Assembly: GCF_013368755.1 (NCBI RefSeq)
Contig: NC_049563.1
Location: forward strand, 1,116,001-1,180,000
Length of the DNA stretch: 64,000 nt
Reading direction: 5' to 3'
From: Talaromyces rugulosus
Taxonomy: Eukaryota; Ascomycota; Eurotiomycetes; Eurotiales; Trichocomaceae
Shown: positions 11,700 to 23,945 of the stretch, in pieces
Layout: every line of letters starts with the position of its first letter
Numbering within the stretch: the stretch's first letter is position 1
Program-made: the position numbers and the translations under genes
Notes under the pieces: model-generated
Database searches by the model: none
Seen by the model: only the letters and a program-made list of their open reading frames with translations
Told to the model about the DNA's origin: nothing

Positions 11700-12813
11700 C
11701 ACTCTCAGCGAGGTGGGCGTAATGCAATTTCAGAATTCCATAAGAGGACGAGCGCGAAATCAAAGCAGATAGGTAGTGAGTGAGCCAGAACAGGAGAGAA
11801 GGAAGGGGGTGGGAGTGAGGACGAGAGGAAGTGCGAAGGAGAGAGAGAGAAAGAAGAGAGGAAGAGGGACCGGAGCGGGTGCGATCACATCGACGTCTCA
11901 CTCGGTCTGGCCTCCACCACACTCCAACTCTCACTGCATCTGTTGCCAACCAGCCTGGCCCAGGGTTTCGCTCCGATCGCTGCGGTTTCAAATGGCAAAT
12001 GCCTTTTCTTTTTCCTGCTAATTTGTTTTTCTGCGCCTATCTTCCGTTGTAGCAGCTGCCAGCACCTCAAACAAAGCCCTTCTCGCGATAGACACTGCAT
12101 GTTACATGTAATATCCTTGCGCTCGTCACACTCGACCAGCCACAACCAGAACCAAGGGGCGTTTTCGGCCTCCGACTTGACATGAAATCGGTCACATCTC
12201 GAAAAACAAATAAAAAGCCCCAAAAAGCCCCACCGCTGCTACGTCGTATACAGATCTGCTCACACAACGTTCTCAACGCTCTCCAACACCTCGTGGCATG
12301 ACTCTTATCCCTTTCTCTCAGTCCCATGCAGCTAGTATATGCTCCTACTCACGGCCAGCTCGGTCGATCTCAGATCGCTCGTTCTATCGTCGTCTGATTC
12401 GGCAATGCGGTGCTTGTTGTACTGCAGGGGTTAAGCACGCAGCCCAATCACAGCCCAGGGATGCTGCTTATGTAAGGACATGTAGAATTGTTCGCTTTTT
12501 TTTTCTTTCTCGAAAGGCAGTAGAAGAGTAGAAACCTGTGTGAAGAGTCTAGCTTAAGCTGCTACCTGTCACCTCCAGTGTGGGTCTTGGTCTGGCTGCA
12601 TGGGACAACTCAGGCGTAGTTATGACTTAAGTTTGACTAGACACGGTTGACCTTTTTGTCCCATTGTTAAAACCTCCGCCGACTGCAAACCACCACTTTT
12701 ATATTCAATATATTGGAGGCAAAGCCATCCGATACGAAGGAACAGTTTGACTAAAAGTCTGCTGTTTAAAAAGAAGAAGAGAAAAGAAAAAAGCATATTT
12801 AAAAGCAATTACA
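11700..12813. other. Divergent promoter region between uba2 and the Qng1 gene
   Basis: A long purine-rich tract (mainly GA) lies at about 11785-11872 on the plus strand, which is a pyrimidine-rich tract on the uba2 coding strand 90-170 bases before its ATG, as often seen near fungal transcription starts. No protein gene or RNA gene was recognised in the remainder. Confidence 0.5.
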
Positions 12814-14160
12814 ATGTCGGACGACGAAGCCGACCCCGAGCTCGTCGAACTCCTTCGCCAGTCCCTAGGATTAGGCAAGAAGACTGGGCCTCCGCCTCCT
12901 GCGGACACAAAAGTCTTGCAGAATGCTCGCTTCATCTTTGACAACTCCATCGACGTGGCCTTGGACCCGCGAGGGACAAAAGCCGCCGCCAGGACCATAT
13001 GGCAACAGATGCAGCAGAAGAATTACTCGGCCAAGTCGTGGTCAGAGCACGACCTCCACCCAAAGTCCAAGGACGAGAGCACAGTCGATTTCATCCTGAC
13101 CATGGACCTGCTCAACTTCAGCTTTTGGTCGGCTGAGCCGGACGAGCAGAAGAGGTTTTCCATAGAGTATCGCGGGCAAAAGTGGACGGGATATTGGAGT
13201 CTGGTCGCTGCCTTGCAGAGGGCACTTGAGGAGGGTATGTTTTACTCTTTTGCATTTATTAATAATCTCATTCTGAACTCTGTCTAGATATCCCCATCAC
13301 AAGCCCTGATTTCTGGCTCGACGAGGATGCCCTCACCGAAGACGTCCTCCGACATGTCTTCCGCTCCGCCACCGACGAAGAAATCCCTCTCTTGGAAGAG
13401 AGACTAGAATGTCTCCGCGAAGCCGGCCGCGTGCTGGACGAAAAATACGATGGCAGTTTCATCAACTGCATCTACGACGCCAACCAGTCTGCCGCGGCTT
13501 TGGTCAACCTCCTCGCCGACGATTTTGCCTGTTTCCGCGACGAGGCATCCTTTGACGGCCGCAGAGTGCGCTTTTACAAGCGCGCGCAGATCCTGGTTGC
13601 CGATCTATGGGCTTGTTTTGAGGGTGAATCGTTTGGCGAGTTTAATGATATTGACAAGATTACCATGTTTGCCGGTACGCCGTTTTCCACTTTTCCACTT
13701 TTATATTTGTATCCTACTGATATCACTAGATTACCGCATCCCTCAGATGCTCAATCAACTAGGCTGCCTGCTCTACTCGCCGCCTCTCGAAAGCCTCATT
13801 CGCCGCCTTCAGCCCATCGAAGTTGGCTCCAAGCGCGAGGTTGAAATCCGCGGCACGAGTATCTGGTGCATCGAGCTGATCAGGCAAGAAATCGAGCGTC
13901 TTCAGTCAGAGTCGGAGTTGCAATCTGCAAACTCTTCGCCGCAGTCAGAAGCAGCAGGAGAACAAGACAAAGAAAAAGATGAGAAAGACACAGCAGTAGC
14001 AGTAGCAGTATTGCACAATCCAGGAGAAAAGCCTCACGGCAGGAAATCGTACATTAACGCCATTCTCATCGACTTTTTTCTGTATGATTCGATGAAGGAG
14101 TTGGAGAGGGATGGTCAGGAGGCTATTCCGCATCATCGGACTCGGAGCATTTGGTACTAG
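12814..14160 (+). CDS. QNG1: Queuosine salvage protein (Qng1/DUF2419 family)
   Basis: Three exons: 12814-13234, 13288-13674 and 13730-14160, encoding 412 residues. Family signatures include MDLLNFSFW, KWTGYWSLVAAL, a FINCIYDANQSAAALVNLL segment and FYKRAQILVADLW, followed by the YRIPQMLNQLG region. Members of this family hydrolyse queuosine 5'-phosphate to release queuine, which tRNA-guanine transglycosylase then inserts in tRNA. Fungi of this group cannot make queuine and salvage it. Near residues 320-350 the protein carries a Ser/Gln/Glu/Lys-rich low-complexity insertion, including an Ala-Val run coded by GCAGTA repeats, ahead of the conserved HGRKSYINAILIDFFLYD end. Confidence 0.88.
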
Positions 14161-14391
14161 ACGGAGTGCATATATTTGCGTGTGTGTATTTGTGTGTGGC
14201 ATATATTGATAGATCGTGTTCTGGTTGTTTTGTTTTTGCATCCAAGTATGGGTTTATGTATGGATATTGATAGATACGGTACAAGGGGCGTTGCGGAATA
14301 CTGCTAAAAATTATCTTCACAATTGATAGGATCTCGGCCAACGTTGTTTCATAAACGTAGTCGGCTAGCATAAACTTCTTGGTATTAATAA

Positions 14392-15850
14392 TTAAGCAGC
14401 AACAGCTTGCTTCTTGACGCTGGCCTTTCTCCCAATAGCACCTGCAGATTTATCCATACTGGCAATCCTTTTCATCATATCTGCCTTCCACTCCAAATAA
14501 TCCTCTCTACGGTCCTCGCTCAAGTAATCCACTCGATCTTGCATCATCGTGCCTAGGCCCGGCAAAAGCGCCCCTTCTTTATTACTGCCAGCCTGTGCAA
14601 ACAATTTCGTCCTTCGGCGTTTCGGCGTCGAAGCCTCCATAGGATCGTCATCTTCAAGCCCATGGCCATTCTCGTCGAGGAAATCATCGCTCCTTTGTCC
14701 CACTGATGGGATGTTGTCAAACCACTCTTGGCCCTTGGCCCAATTCTGGTCCATGATCAAGGCGATCCATGCGTCCACATCTTCGCCGTGACGCTTGTCT
14801 GTTGGCGAGAGACCAAGACTTGATAAAGCCGTTTGCCGCATTTCGGAAAACGTCTTTTTGTCCATTTTCTGGGACTCGTCGGGTGTAGGGGTTGATTCTG
14901 CGTTTGTATTTTCTGTGACTGGGCCGGGACTCCGGCGGCGCGCGAGAACGAGAAAGTAGACTGCCACCACAAGGGCCATGACTATTTCTTTGTAATCATC
15001 CGTCTTTTCTTCGCCAGGTGTGCGAAGGATTTCGAGAAAGTCCGAGGCTTCTTCGTCTAGTTTGCCAAATGCATCGTCGGTCATTGAAGAAAAAAAGTGG
15101 AGGATAGACGAGACACCGGTGAACATGTGGGGAGGTAGAGTCCTCGAAACTGGTGGGCGTGACAGCAAGCTCATACGAGGAGCTGGAGTAGATAGCGTCT
15201 TGCACACTGTCCGGACCGAAGGCATTACCCAGTCCGCTGCATCTTTGATGATATATGAGGTTTGTAGCGGATCTTCTTTGAATCGTGCACGCTTGACCGA
15301 CGCTGTTTTTGATGGGGTGCCATTAGCACGGTCGTTTAACAAGTTGCTCCTTCGCGGTGTGGATTTTGACGGCGTATTATTTTGAAGTGTTCTTGCAGAT
15401 GCGGTGTTAGATGGTGTCGCAGCGGTTTCTTTCCTTGGGGTTGTCGCAGCTCGTGATGGCGTTCTAGACCCAGCTTTACCTGCTGCTTTTGAACTTCCTC
15501 CAATTGAGTTATCTAGGAACGTATAAAGTTTTTTGTACACTCGTGGTGGGCATGGTGGATGACCGAGAAGAGGCGGAAGCTTCAACGCGCGTGCCAGCCT
15601 ACATTTACAATGTCGTTAGCAATTTCATATTCGCTCTAGCTTCATGAAAAAAAAAGAAAAATTACCGTCGACAAGCGATTTCAGCGCAAGCAAATGGCCT
15701 CGCAATCTCTTCCTCCGGCTTTAAACTACTCGTGTAGCTGCGAGACTGCGCAATGAGCGACTGTGCGAGCGAGAGGAGCTCCGGAGGGATTTCATTAGCG
15801 TGTGTAGGGAGGAGCGTGGCGAGCACTTGCTCGACCGGCCGATTGTTCAT
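14392..15850 (-). CDS. orc6: Origin recognition complex subunit 6 (Orc6)
   Basis: Two exons on the minus strand, 15850-15666 and 15598-14392, giving 463 residues. The N-terminus has the TFIIB-like cyclin fold typical of Orc6 (PVEQVLATLLPTHANEIPPEL; FACAEIACRRLARALKLPP; CPPRVYKKLYTFLDN). A long Thr/Ser/Pro/Lys linker with several SP/TP sites (about residues 100-190) fits cell-cycle kinase control. A second helical domain with an HFFSSMTDDAFGKL segment follows, then a C-terminal helix. Orc6 is part of the complex that loads Mcm2-7 on replication origins. The gene is divergent with the polymerase delta subunit at 16257. Confidence 0.88.
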
Positions 15851-16256
15851 TTTGGTGTCTTCCACAAAGTGTAAAGTTGAGCTGTTGAGCTGTTGAAGCT
15901 GGATGATCGGAGAGGAGAATTCCCAAAGCGGGTTATATTGGCTGAACCCCGACGCGCTTGGGCGCAACGCGGCAGGTGCCGGGCTAAACCAGATGCAGAC
16001 CGATCGTTGCGGCGGCAACCGATGACATCGCAGCTCTCCACCACCGCTGCTGGAATAATCACCGTTGACATATATCTGCCTCAGGCCAGTCATCGACCCC
16101 GTGCAACGAACAAAGGAAATACATTTGTTAAACGAATATCACACAAATCCTCTTCATACAAGACAATCCAGTCAATCTTGGACCTTCCAGCCAAGCCCCG
16201 ACAAGGACTTGATATCGTTGAGAACAACAGTCAATTTACGACCAATATCACCAGCC
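15851..16256. promoter_or_regulatory. Shared promoter of orc6 and the DNA polymerase delta subunit 4 gene
   Basis: The 406 bases separate two start codons on opposite strands. They contain ACGCGC at 15952-15957 and ACGCGG at 15967-15972, each one base from the MluI cell-cycle box ACGCGT that MBF binds at G1/S genes. That the two genes are both replication genes supports, but does not prove, shared control. Confidence 0.45.
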
Positions 16257-16923
16257 ATGCCTCCTCGTCGGTCAAGCGGCCGCACTACCGGTCAACAGTC
16301 GACCCTGTCCTTTAGCAACTCGAGAGTTACAAAGCCGTCAGCGACAGCGGCCGCAAAACAGATAAAAGCAGAGCCGATCGCTAAAGAGATCATCAAGGAG
16401 GCAACATCTGATGCCTCCCGTGTGGTCCCTGTGGTGGAATCGCCAGAGCCTCCAGTGGCTGATATCATAACTGAAAAGGAAAAGGACGAACTCGACGAGC
16501 CCCAGACGGACGAGGACCGCAAAGCCTTGAAAGTGTCCGAGACCGCTATAAGAAATTACTGGACTGAGGAGGAGCGGAGGAGTTCTACACCGCGAGGTAT
16601 GCTAGTTTTTCTTCATTCCCATACTTAATTTTCAATTGACTTGTTCCTTTCAGTCCACCAGAAACATCTCGATGTGGATGAGAAGATCCTTCGGCACTTT
16701 GATCTGTCATCTCAATACGGGGTATGTAATCACCTATTCCACCCGGTGTACCACCTTGCTAATACATACAATCCAGCCATGTATCGGCATCTCAAGAATC
16801 AGGCGGTGGCGACGAGCCAATATGCTCGACCTCGACCCGCCGATCGAGGTCCTGGCCGTTTTGTTGAAAGAGCGGAAAACTCCGGTAAAGGAACGTGCTT
16901 ATGTGGATGAGCTTCTCTCGTGA
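16257..16923 (+). CDS. cdm1: DNA polymerase delta subunit 4 (Cdm1/POLD4)
   Basis: Three exons: 16257-16596, 16654-16721 and 16777-16923, encoding 184 residues. The N-terminus is basic and Ser/Thr-rich, with QQSTLSF near residues 14-20, which resembles a PCNA-interacting peptide. The conserved C-terminal core is HLDVDEKILRHFDLSSQYG, then PCIGISRIRRWRRA and LDPPIEVLAVLL, which are diagnostic for the smallest polymerase delta subunit. It stabilises the replicative polymerase delta complex in the nucleus. Fission yeast Cdm1 is the reference member; budding yeast lacks it. Confidence 0.9.
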
Positions 16924-17671
16924 GAAGAATTGAGTCTTTGGAATGGTGTACGATTTGGGAATGCACGTTATGTAATTATGCTATTTTTATTCAAGACTTG
17001 AATTCATACCCGGCGCCGGGGTGTTGCTGTTGGCCTTGTCAACTATTTTATATAGCCTTGTTAAATGTAGATCAACCGGCTTATATAGTATTACACACCA
17101 CGAGCGCAAATGCCTATGAGCTACACGACGAATATCATCTAATAATAAAGTTCTAGCTTGACAAAAATTCCTTTTAGAAGATTGGACTTGTACAACCTAT
17201 TTGTTTGCCTTTCTGCAAACAAACGACGAACACAGACGCCCAGTGGCGGTCCTTGCAAGGATGAAGTTGATACGGGTAATAAAATCGAGATGAGCTGGTA
17301 GTGTGTCAAAGGTCTAGTAAGAGAGAGCGGTCTCTAAATAGACGTCGGCGCTCAAAAGGGTAACCCTATACGCAGTATACTACATGGATCTACGAGGTTA
17401 AAAAGTATCAGTATACCGTCGATTTCTAACTCTAGTAACCCCGGCATACCCACCCTGGCTGCGTCTTTCGTTCCGAGTCGTCTCGTGTCTGTTTCTCCAA
17501 TAACAGCGAAGAAATCCAATCATATACCATGCCATGCCCGTTAAAATTATTACAAACACCAGTACATGATAAGAGGCGGAAAATAAAAAAAAAGGGGGGG
17601 GAATTTCGTATGAAAAAAAATTAAAGAAGAGAAACGGGGCAACAGAACAAATATAAGAAAAACAAATTCGT
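16924..17671. other. Convergent 3' intergenic region
   Basis: The region separates the stops of the polymerase subunit and acl2. It includes an A run next to a run of eight G at about 17589-17600. The minus-strand frame 17398-17793 overlaps the end of acl2 and looks like a shadow. No gene is supported. Confidence 0.5.
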
Positions 17672-19181
17672 CTATGCGGTGCCAAATTCCTTGATGTCGG
17701 TCTTCTTACCGCTGAGGGCAAGAGGAACGATACCACTGACGTGCATGTCAGGACCGTAGACGTGAATGTCGAGACCCAATTCCTCGCCGACACCCTTGAT
17801 GTTCTTCAGACCCTCCTGGTAGTTAGGACCGGCACGGCGCACCCAGATCTGGACCTTGTGCTCGTTCAGAGTCGAGGCAACCTCGCGGAGAGCGCGGATG
17901 ACACCCTTGAATGTGCTGGCGACGTTGGTGAAGTTGGCAATACCACCACCAATGAAAAGAACCTTGCCCTCGGGGTGTTGAGGGGCGCGCAGCATCAAGT
18001 CGAGCACAGTGCGGGTGTAGTTAAAGGTTTGGGTCTCAGTGGGCGCACCAGAGTATTCACCGTAGTTGGCAAGCTCACTGACATAGCCGGCCGAGGCGAT
18101 AGCATCGGCGTAGACGACCGAGGCACCACCACCGGCAACCAGAGTCCAGATACGGCCTTGCGAGTTGAGGACAGTCAACTTCAACGAGGCACCGGTCTTG
18201 GCGTCCATGTCGGCGATGAACTTCTCTTCCTTGCTGAGTTCTCGGCCGAAAGGAGCGGGGAAATCCATTGGGGGACCAGCATCGATGTTCACTCTGCCAT
18301 CACCCTTGGGGGCAGGCAGACCCAGAGCAGCCGGGCTGCGGGCGATCGCCCACTTGGTTCCACACTCGAACTCGGCGGTCTGGTCGAGCTTAGCGGCCAA
18401 ATCGAGGAAGTGGACTTCAGCAGAAGTGGCATCGGCGTTAGGAATGACGACGAGGGGGTTGATTTCCAGGTAGGTGAACTGGCTGTCGACGTAGACGGCG
18501 TATAGGCGAGAGATGAAGTCAATCAAGACATTGTGGACGCCCTTGGGGACCTTCTTCAACAGAGCGCTGGCGATCTCATCGTTGGAGGGGAAGTTCTTGA
18601 GGTTGACAGGGACCAGCAGTTTCTCAGCCTTGGCGTCAACATCACCGACGTCAACACCACCCTCGTGGGTGAACAGAATCCAGTCACCCTGACATGTGTT
18701 AGTTGTGGCTGGCAATAACGTGAAGGGCATGGACGCTTACCTCGCGGACGGAGTTGATGTTGATGTAGTACTCAGTTTCCTGGGGATGGGGCACAAAGGG
18801 CTCGACCAAAAAGTGTCTCAAGACACCCTGGACAGTCTCAACCTGGATTTCCTTGCCGGCGCGGGCTTCGATCCAGGCGCGGGCATCGCTCCAGGACTTG
18901 TTGAGGGCGAGGAGGCCGCTCTTGCCTCGTCGCTTGATCAATTGATCTGGCTTGGCGACGAACTTGGCGTCTTTGGCCAGTAGCCATGGGTAGGTGGCCT
19001 CGGCCTGGTCGAGCACACCGCTGACATCGTCGCCCTCGGGGAAGAACAGAGAGGCCAGCTTGGGGGGAGGGTTGTGGGTAGCGGCGGCGGGGAGAGGAGT
19101 CGGCTTGATGACGGGGGCACGGGTGAGGTGGTAGTTGAGGATGGCCTTGCCGTCGGCCTCGAAGATAGATTTGGCGGACAT
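17672..19181 (-). CDS. acl2: ATP-citrate synthase subunit 2 (N-terminal half of animal ACLY)
   Basis: Two exons on the minus strand, 19181-18741 and 18688-17672, giving 485 residues, the usual length for this fungal subunit. It has an ATP-grasp fold (succinyl-CoA-synthetase beta-like) in the first part, with LEINPLVV in the metal/nucleotide site, and the citrate-binding domain with [11 protein letters not shown] near residues 360-370. With subunit 1 it converts citrate, CoA and ATP to acetyl-CoA and oxaloacetate in the cytosol, feeding fatty acid, sterol and histone acetylation pools. A GT dinucleotide run sits just before the ATG, in the probable 5' UTR. Long plus-strand open frames over this gene are a codon-bias artefact. 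Confidence 0.97.
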
Positions 19182-21300
19182 GTTGAGGTGTGTGTGTGTG
19201 TGTGTGAGAGTGTGTATTTGGTTTGTTGATGGCAGCTAGGGGACGACGATATAACGGTCACCGCAATTCAGCAGATGCTCCCGAACAGCAATTGCGATGG
19301 GAGATGGTCTCTAGGAGGGGAACAGCGAGCAGCGAGCAGCGCAGAACAGAGCAGGGTATGGAAAGGGAACAAAAGCAGAAGTGGTATGCTGGGATGGAGT
19401 TGACGATTGAAGCCAGAGAGAGCAGAGCCGAAAAGCGTCGAGGGGCGGCAGAGCTGAGCAAGAGCGGGTGAGCTTGTCAGGCCGGTACGGGGCGTGACGG
19501 TCACGTAAGTAATACGGCGTATCTGGGTTGAGCTGGTCGAGGCGGTGGGGCCCGTTGAGACTCCACTCCCGGTGTGCTGTTGTACCATACCTGTATCACA
19601 TTGTCATTTACTATTTAGTACTAACTCGCTGTTGGGGCATGCCGTTTGGCATTTTTTTGGCCTTTTTCACTCCATGTGTTTCTATCATTCTTCTAGGCGG
19701 TCAACATCCCAAGGGAAAAACCGGAAAGTCCCCGACCAGTTCTCGCGGGGACTTTTTTCTCCCTGTCACCAATCATGACAAGAACACCCCCCCTTCTGCA
19801 AAGCCGGCCGATAGCAAACTGCCTAAAACTCGTTAAAAAAAAAAAAAAAAAACTATCCCGTACAGTGCTACACTGTGCCTCTCCCGAGATAAGGTGCAGT
19901 GATCGTCTGCAGTAGATCGTGAGATGCTGCTACCCAGTTATCTGCTTAGTCTCGGCCACCGTCGAATCGCAAGGACTCGCATTGATGCTCTCGGCGTGGC
20001 ATATCTCGTCATTATTGGGGCCCCCGTTTAGAGTCTTTAGATGTTGATATCTGCTGTCTAGTGCCTTGGTAGCCCCATCGACTCGGTATTATTATTACTA
20101 CTATTATTATTGCTGCTGCCTGAGGATTTTTTTTTTTCCCACTTGGTTGTTTGGCCGAAGTCATGGAACGGAGTACAGAGTGCATAATAGCAAGTCATCG
20201 GACATGCACCTCTCGGGGTCCGCGAGACTGTTAGGGGCCAGCCACCGGGGAGATCGCCAATTGACGGGTCATTGTGCTAATAACTAGCACCTTTTGGTTC
20301 CTGGTGCTGGATTCTTCGATAAGTCGGGTGGGACTTCCTGACAGAGCGCTCGGGATCATCATGCTCATGCGACGTGCTTATGCCGAGCTCGGTGTCCGGT
20401 GCTTCTGATTGCATAATATAATCGCATTGTATGTGTAATTTTTGAAAATATCAAATATCAGATATGAAAATAATAGCAAGAATGCGTATACAAATAAAAA
20501 TAAATATGCAATAGCTAAAATAGCAAAAATACAAAGACCCATGGGCCAGCCATCGCCCATTGGGGACGCTAGGCGGCCCTTGTTGGACTGGAGACTGTTG
20601 GATGCACCAACAAAAAAAAGATGTTGAAAAGCTGTCCAGCTCGGGCCATTTGCTTTTTTTTCTGTCCGATTTGTTGAATAATACAGTCAAAAATTCAATA
20701 GTGAACAGTAAATAGTAAATAGTAATAATAAGAAACATGAGAGCCATCATCATGATATTAAGAACCAATTAGTAGTTACTACCTGGGCTTGTGTGACTGG
20801 TAACCCTAAAAATAATAAAACATTTGCTCGAAAGTGAGGGACCATAATATTTTTTTTTTATTGTTATTGTATTATTTCTCGGAGGGGTCGTAATGGGTTT
20901 ACCGGGTAAATTACCGTACTGTCACCCCGTACGCAGGGCTGTCTGGCGCTAGGGGCAGTCTTTTTCGGGCTGTTCCAGCTCATAGGAGCGCTCGTCTGTC
21001 CAGCTCTCCTCCTCTCCACTCCCTGCGACTTGCTACGATTACTCCCACTTGTGCTTTGCTTCAGATCGCACTGATTATTGCCTTCCTGTCGCCGCTCTAC
21101 CATTTCCAAAGACACTGCCCTTTGCTTGTCTTGTTGATTGCAGCTGTTGCTGATTCCAGCCTTCTTTGCCATTTTTTGATCTACAGCAAGAGACGGGCCT
21201 GTTGACCGTTAGTTAAACCTCACTTGTGCCATCCAGCACTCCTCTTCTTTTTTTTGAGCACCCTGCTAACTCGTCCTGCTCCTACAGCACAGATTTCAGA
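19182..21300. promoter_or_regulatory. Bidirectional regulatory region of acl2 and acl1
   Basis: The 2.1 kb between the start codons has no supported gene. I see a GT run (19188-19206), an A run of about 17 (19836-19852), ATT/ACT triplet repeats (about 20087-20120), AT-rich DNA around 20440-20540 and 20690-20760, and CCAAT pentamers at about 19773, 20257 and 20764. The last 200 bases before acl1 are CT-rich. In several ascomycetes the two subunits are also arranged divergently, which would allow joint control by carbon source. Confidence 0.6.
19188..19206 (+). repeat. GT dinucleotide microsatellite
   Basis: A perfect run of GT units sits 7-25 bases before the acl2 start codon (CA-rich on the transcribed strand), so it probably lies in the 5' UTR. 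Such runs vary in length between strains. Confidence 0.85.
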
Positions 21301-23503
21301 ATGCCTTCTCTCGCCCCTTCCAATGGCGGCGTCCAGAACGCCAACGATAACATCACCCGCTTCAACCCTCCTTCCCGCCTTTTGAGCCCCCTCGAGCAAC
21401 ACACTCTGTTCCACAACAAGACACGATGCTTTGTATAGTGAGTTCTACCTGTCTATACCCCCCCACCAGAATGCCAATTGACTCGAGAAACCAGCGGAAT
21501 GCAACCCCGTGCCGTGCAGGGTATGCTCGACTTCGACTTCATCTGCAAGCGCAACTCCCCCTCCGTTGCCGGCATCATCTACACCTTCGGCGGTCAATTC
21601 GTCAGCAAAATGTAAGCCTTCATACTTGACCCCGCTCGTGTGCCGTCGACTAATGCGCTATTATCATACAGGTACTGGGGAACCAGCGAGACCCTTCTGC
21701 CCGTCTACCAAGACGTTGGCAAGGCGTTCGCCAAGCACTCTGACGTTGACACTGTCGTCAACTTCGCCTCTTCCCGATCCGTCTACAGCTCCACCATGGA
21801 GTTGATGGAATTCCCCCAGATCAGAACCATTGCTATCATTGCCGAAGGTGTCCCCGAGCGAGTATGTCCGAACCTCATCCCACTACTTCTAGAACTGGAC
21901 TAATTATAACCTTGTAGAGGGCACGTGAAATCTTGGTTGTTGCCAAGGAGAAGGGCATTACCATCATCGGTCCTGCCACCGTTGGTGGTATCAAGCCCGG
22001 TGCTTTCAAGATCGGTAACACTGGTGGCATGATGGACAACATCGTTGCTTCCAAGCTCTACCGCAAGGGCTCCGTCGGCTACGTCTCCAAGTCTGGTGGT
22101 ATGTCCAACGAGTTGAACAACATCATCTCCCAGGTGACCGACGGTGTTCACGAGGGTGTCGCCATCGGTGGTGACCGTTACCCCGGAACCACTTTCATCG
22201 ACCATCTGCTCCGTTACCAGGCCGACCCAGAGTGCAAGATCCTGTTGCTTCTCGGTGAAGTCGGTGGTGTGGAAGAATACCGCGTCATCGAAGCCGTCAA
22301 GCAGGGCGTCATCACCAAGCCCATCGTTGCTTGGGCCATTGGTACTTGCGCCAGCTTGTTCAAGACCGAGGTTCAATTCGGTCACGCTGGAGCTTCCGCC
22401 AACTCTCACCTCGAGACCGCCGTCGAGAAGAACAAGACCATGAAGGATGCCGGATTCTACGTCCCAGACACCTTTGAAGATCTTCCTCAGGTTCTCGGTG
22501 ACTTGTACGAGCAGCTCGTCTCCAAGGGCACCATCACTCCCCAAAAGGAGCCCGTTCCCCCCAAGATCCCCATGGACTACTCGTGGGCCCAAGAGCTGGG
22601 TCTCATTCGTAAGCCCGCCGCTTTCATCTCCACCATTTCCGACGACCGTGGCCAGGAGCTGCTGTACGCTGGTCTCCCCATCTCCGATGTCTTCCGGGAG
22701 GACATTGGTATCGGTGGTGTCATGTCTTTGCTCTGGTTCCGTCGCCGCTTGCCTCCTTACGCTAGCAAGTTCCTTGAGATGGTTCTCATGTTGACTGCCG
22801 ACCACGGTCCTGCCGTGTCTGGTGCCATGAACACCATCATTACCACTCGTGCCGGCAAGGATCTGATCAGTGCTTTGGTCTCTGGTCTGTTGACCATTGG
22901 TTCTCGTTTCGGTGGTGCCCTCGATGGTGCCGCTGAGGAGTTCACCAAAGCCTTTGACCGGGGTCTCAGTCCTCGTGAATTCGTCGACACCATGCGCAAG
23001 GAGAACAAGCTGAGTATGTTTTTTTTCCCTTCCTATTTTGTCTTTTATTGTACTAACATTTTGGAACAGTCCCCGGTATCGGCCACAAGGTCAAGTCCCG
23101 CAACAACCCCGATCTCCGTGTTGAGTTGGTCAAGGAGTACGTGACCAAGAACTTCCCCAGCCACAAGTTGCTCGACTACGCCGTTGCTGTCGAGACTGTC
23201 ACAACCTCCAAGAAGGATAACCTGATTCTCAACGTCGACGGTTGTGTTGCTGTCTGCTTCATCGACTTGATCCGCAACTCTGGTGCCTTCTCGGCCGAGG
23301 AGGCTGAGGACTACCTCAAGATGGGTGTCCTGAACGGTCTCTTCGTTCTCGGACGTAGCATCGGTCTGATTGCTCACTACCTCGACCAGAAGAGACTGCG
23401 CACTGGCCTGTACCGTCACCCATGGGACGACATCACCTACCTGCTCCCCAGCGTGTCCAAGGGCGCTCCTGGTGCGGAGGGCCGTGTCGAGGTCAGCCTC
23501 TAA
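21301..23503 (+). CDS. acl1: ATP-citrate synthase subunit 1 (C-terminal half of animal ACLY)
   Basis: Five exons: 21301-21437, 21495-21611, 21672-21861, 21918-23013 and 23070-23503, encoding 657 residues. The CoA-ligase part contains IIGPATVGG and the phosphohistidine loop FGHAGA (His at about residue 303). The C-terminal citrate-synthase-like domain includes [29 protein letters not shown] and PGIGHKVKS, matching citryl-CoA lyase motifs. Codon use is strongly biased to C-ending codons, as expected of a highly expressed gene. It forms the heteromeric enzyme with the divergent acl2 product. Confidence 0.97.
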
Positions 23504-23945
23504 GCATGGTCTGGTGGTTATTAAGCATATAATTTCTTTTCTTCTTTCTTGATCTTTTCTCCCCGATATCCGCGCCGACCTTTTTGTCAGCATTCATGCC
23601 TTTCTGTTTCTCAACCTCGTTGAGTTGATATTCAACCGGGGTTCTCTTTTCTATACGATGTAGTCTTGTACGCTGGCATGATAGGGACGGAAGATGAGGT
23701 ACGCATGTACTTGGCGTAGAATATTTAATTATGGGTAGACGATAATTGCAACGAGTTGACTATTATTTTTTGTTTGTTACAAGTAGATACAAAAAGCGGG
23801 GTGTTTCCTTAGTACATCTAATGTAAAGAGCTGCAGCCTGCAGGGCAATTAAGCTTCGGCGGGCGATCTAATACTTACCTCCGCGGCATCCACGATTTCA
23901 ACGTCGACACAGCACAACACAACGCAGCACAGCACAGCCCTCACA
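23504..23945. other. Intergenic region between acl1 and pop5
   Basis: It contains the acl1 3' UTR and the pop5 promoter. A short CACAGCACAACACAACGCAGCACAG-type repetitive stretch lies at about 23908-23940 immediately before the pop5 ATG. No other feature seen. Confidence 0.5.

Noticed and set aside
17741..18505. A 254-codon plus-strand open frame
   Set aside because: It is exactly antisense to acl2 exon 2. Highly expressed genes with C/G-biased third positions often leave long antisense frames, and it has no motif or own start context.
21900..22805. A 301-codon minus-strand open frame
   Set aside because: It is antisense to acl1 exon 4 and explained by the same codon bias.
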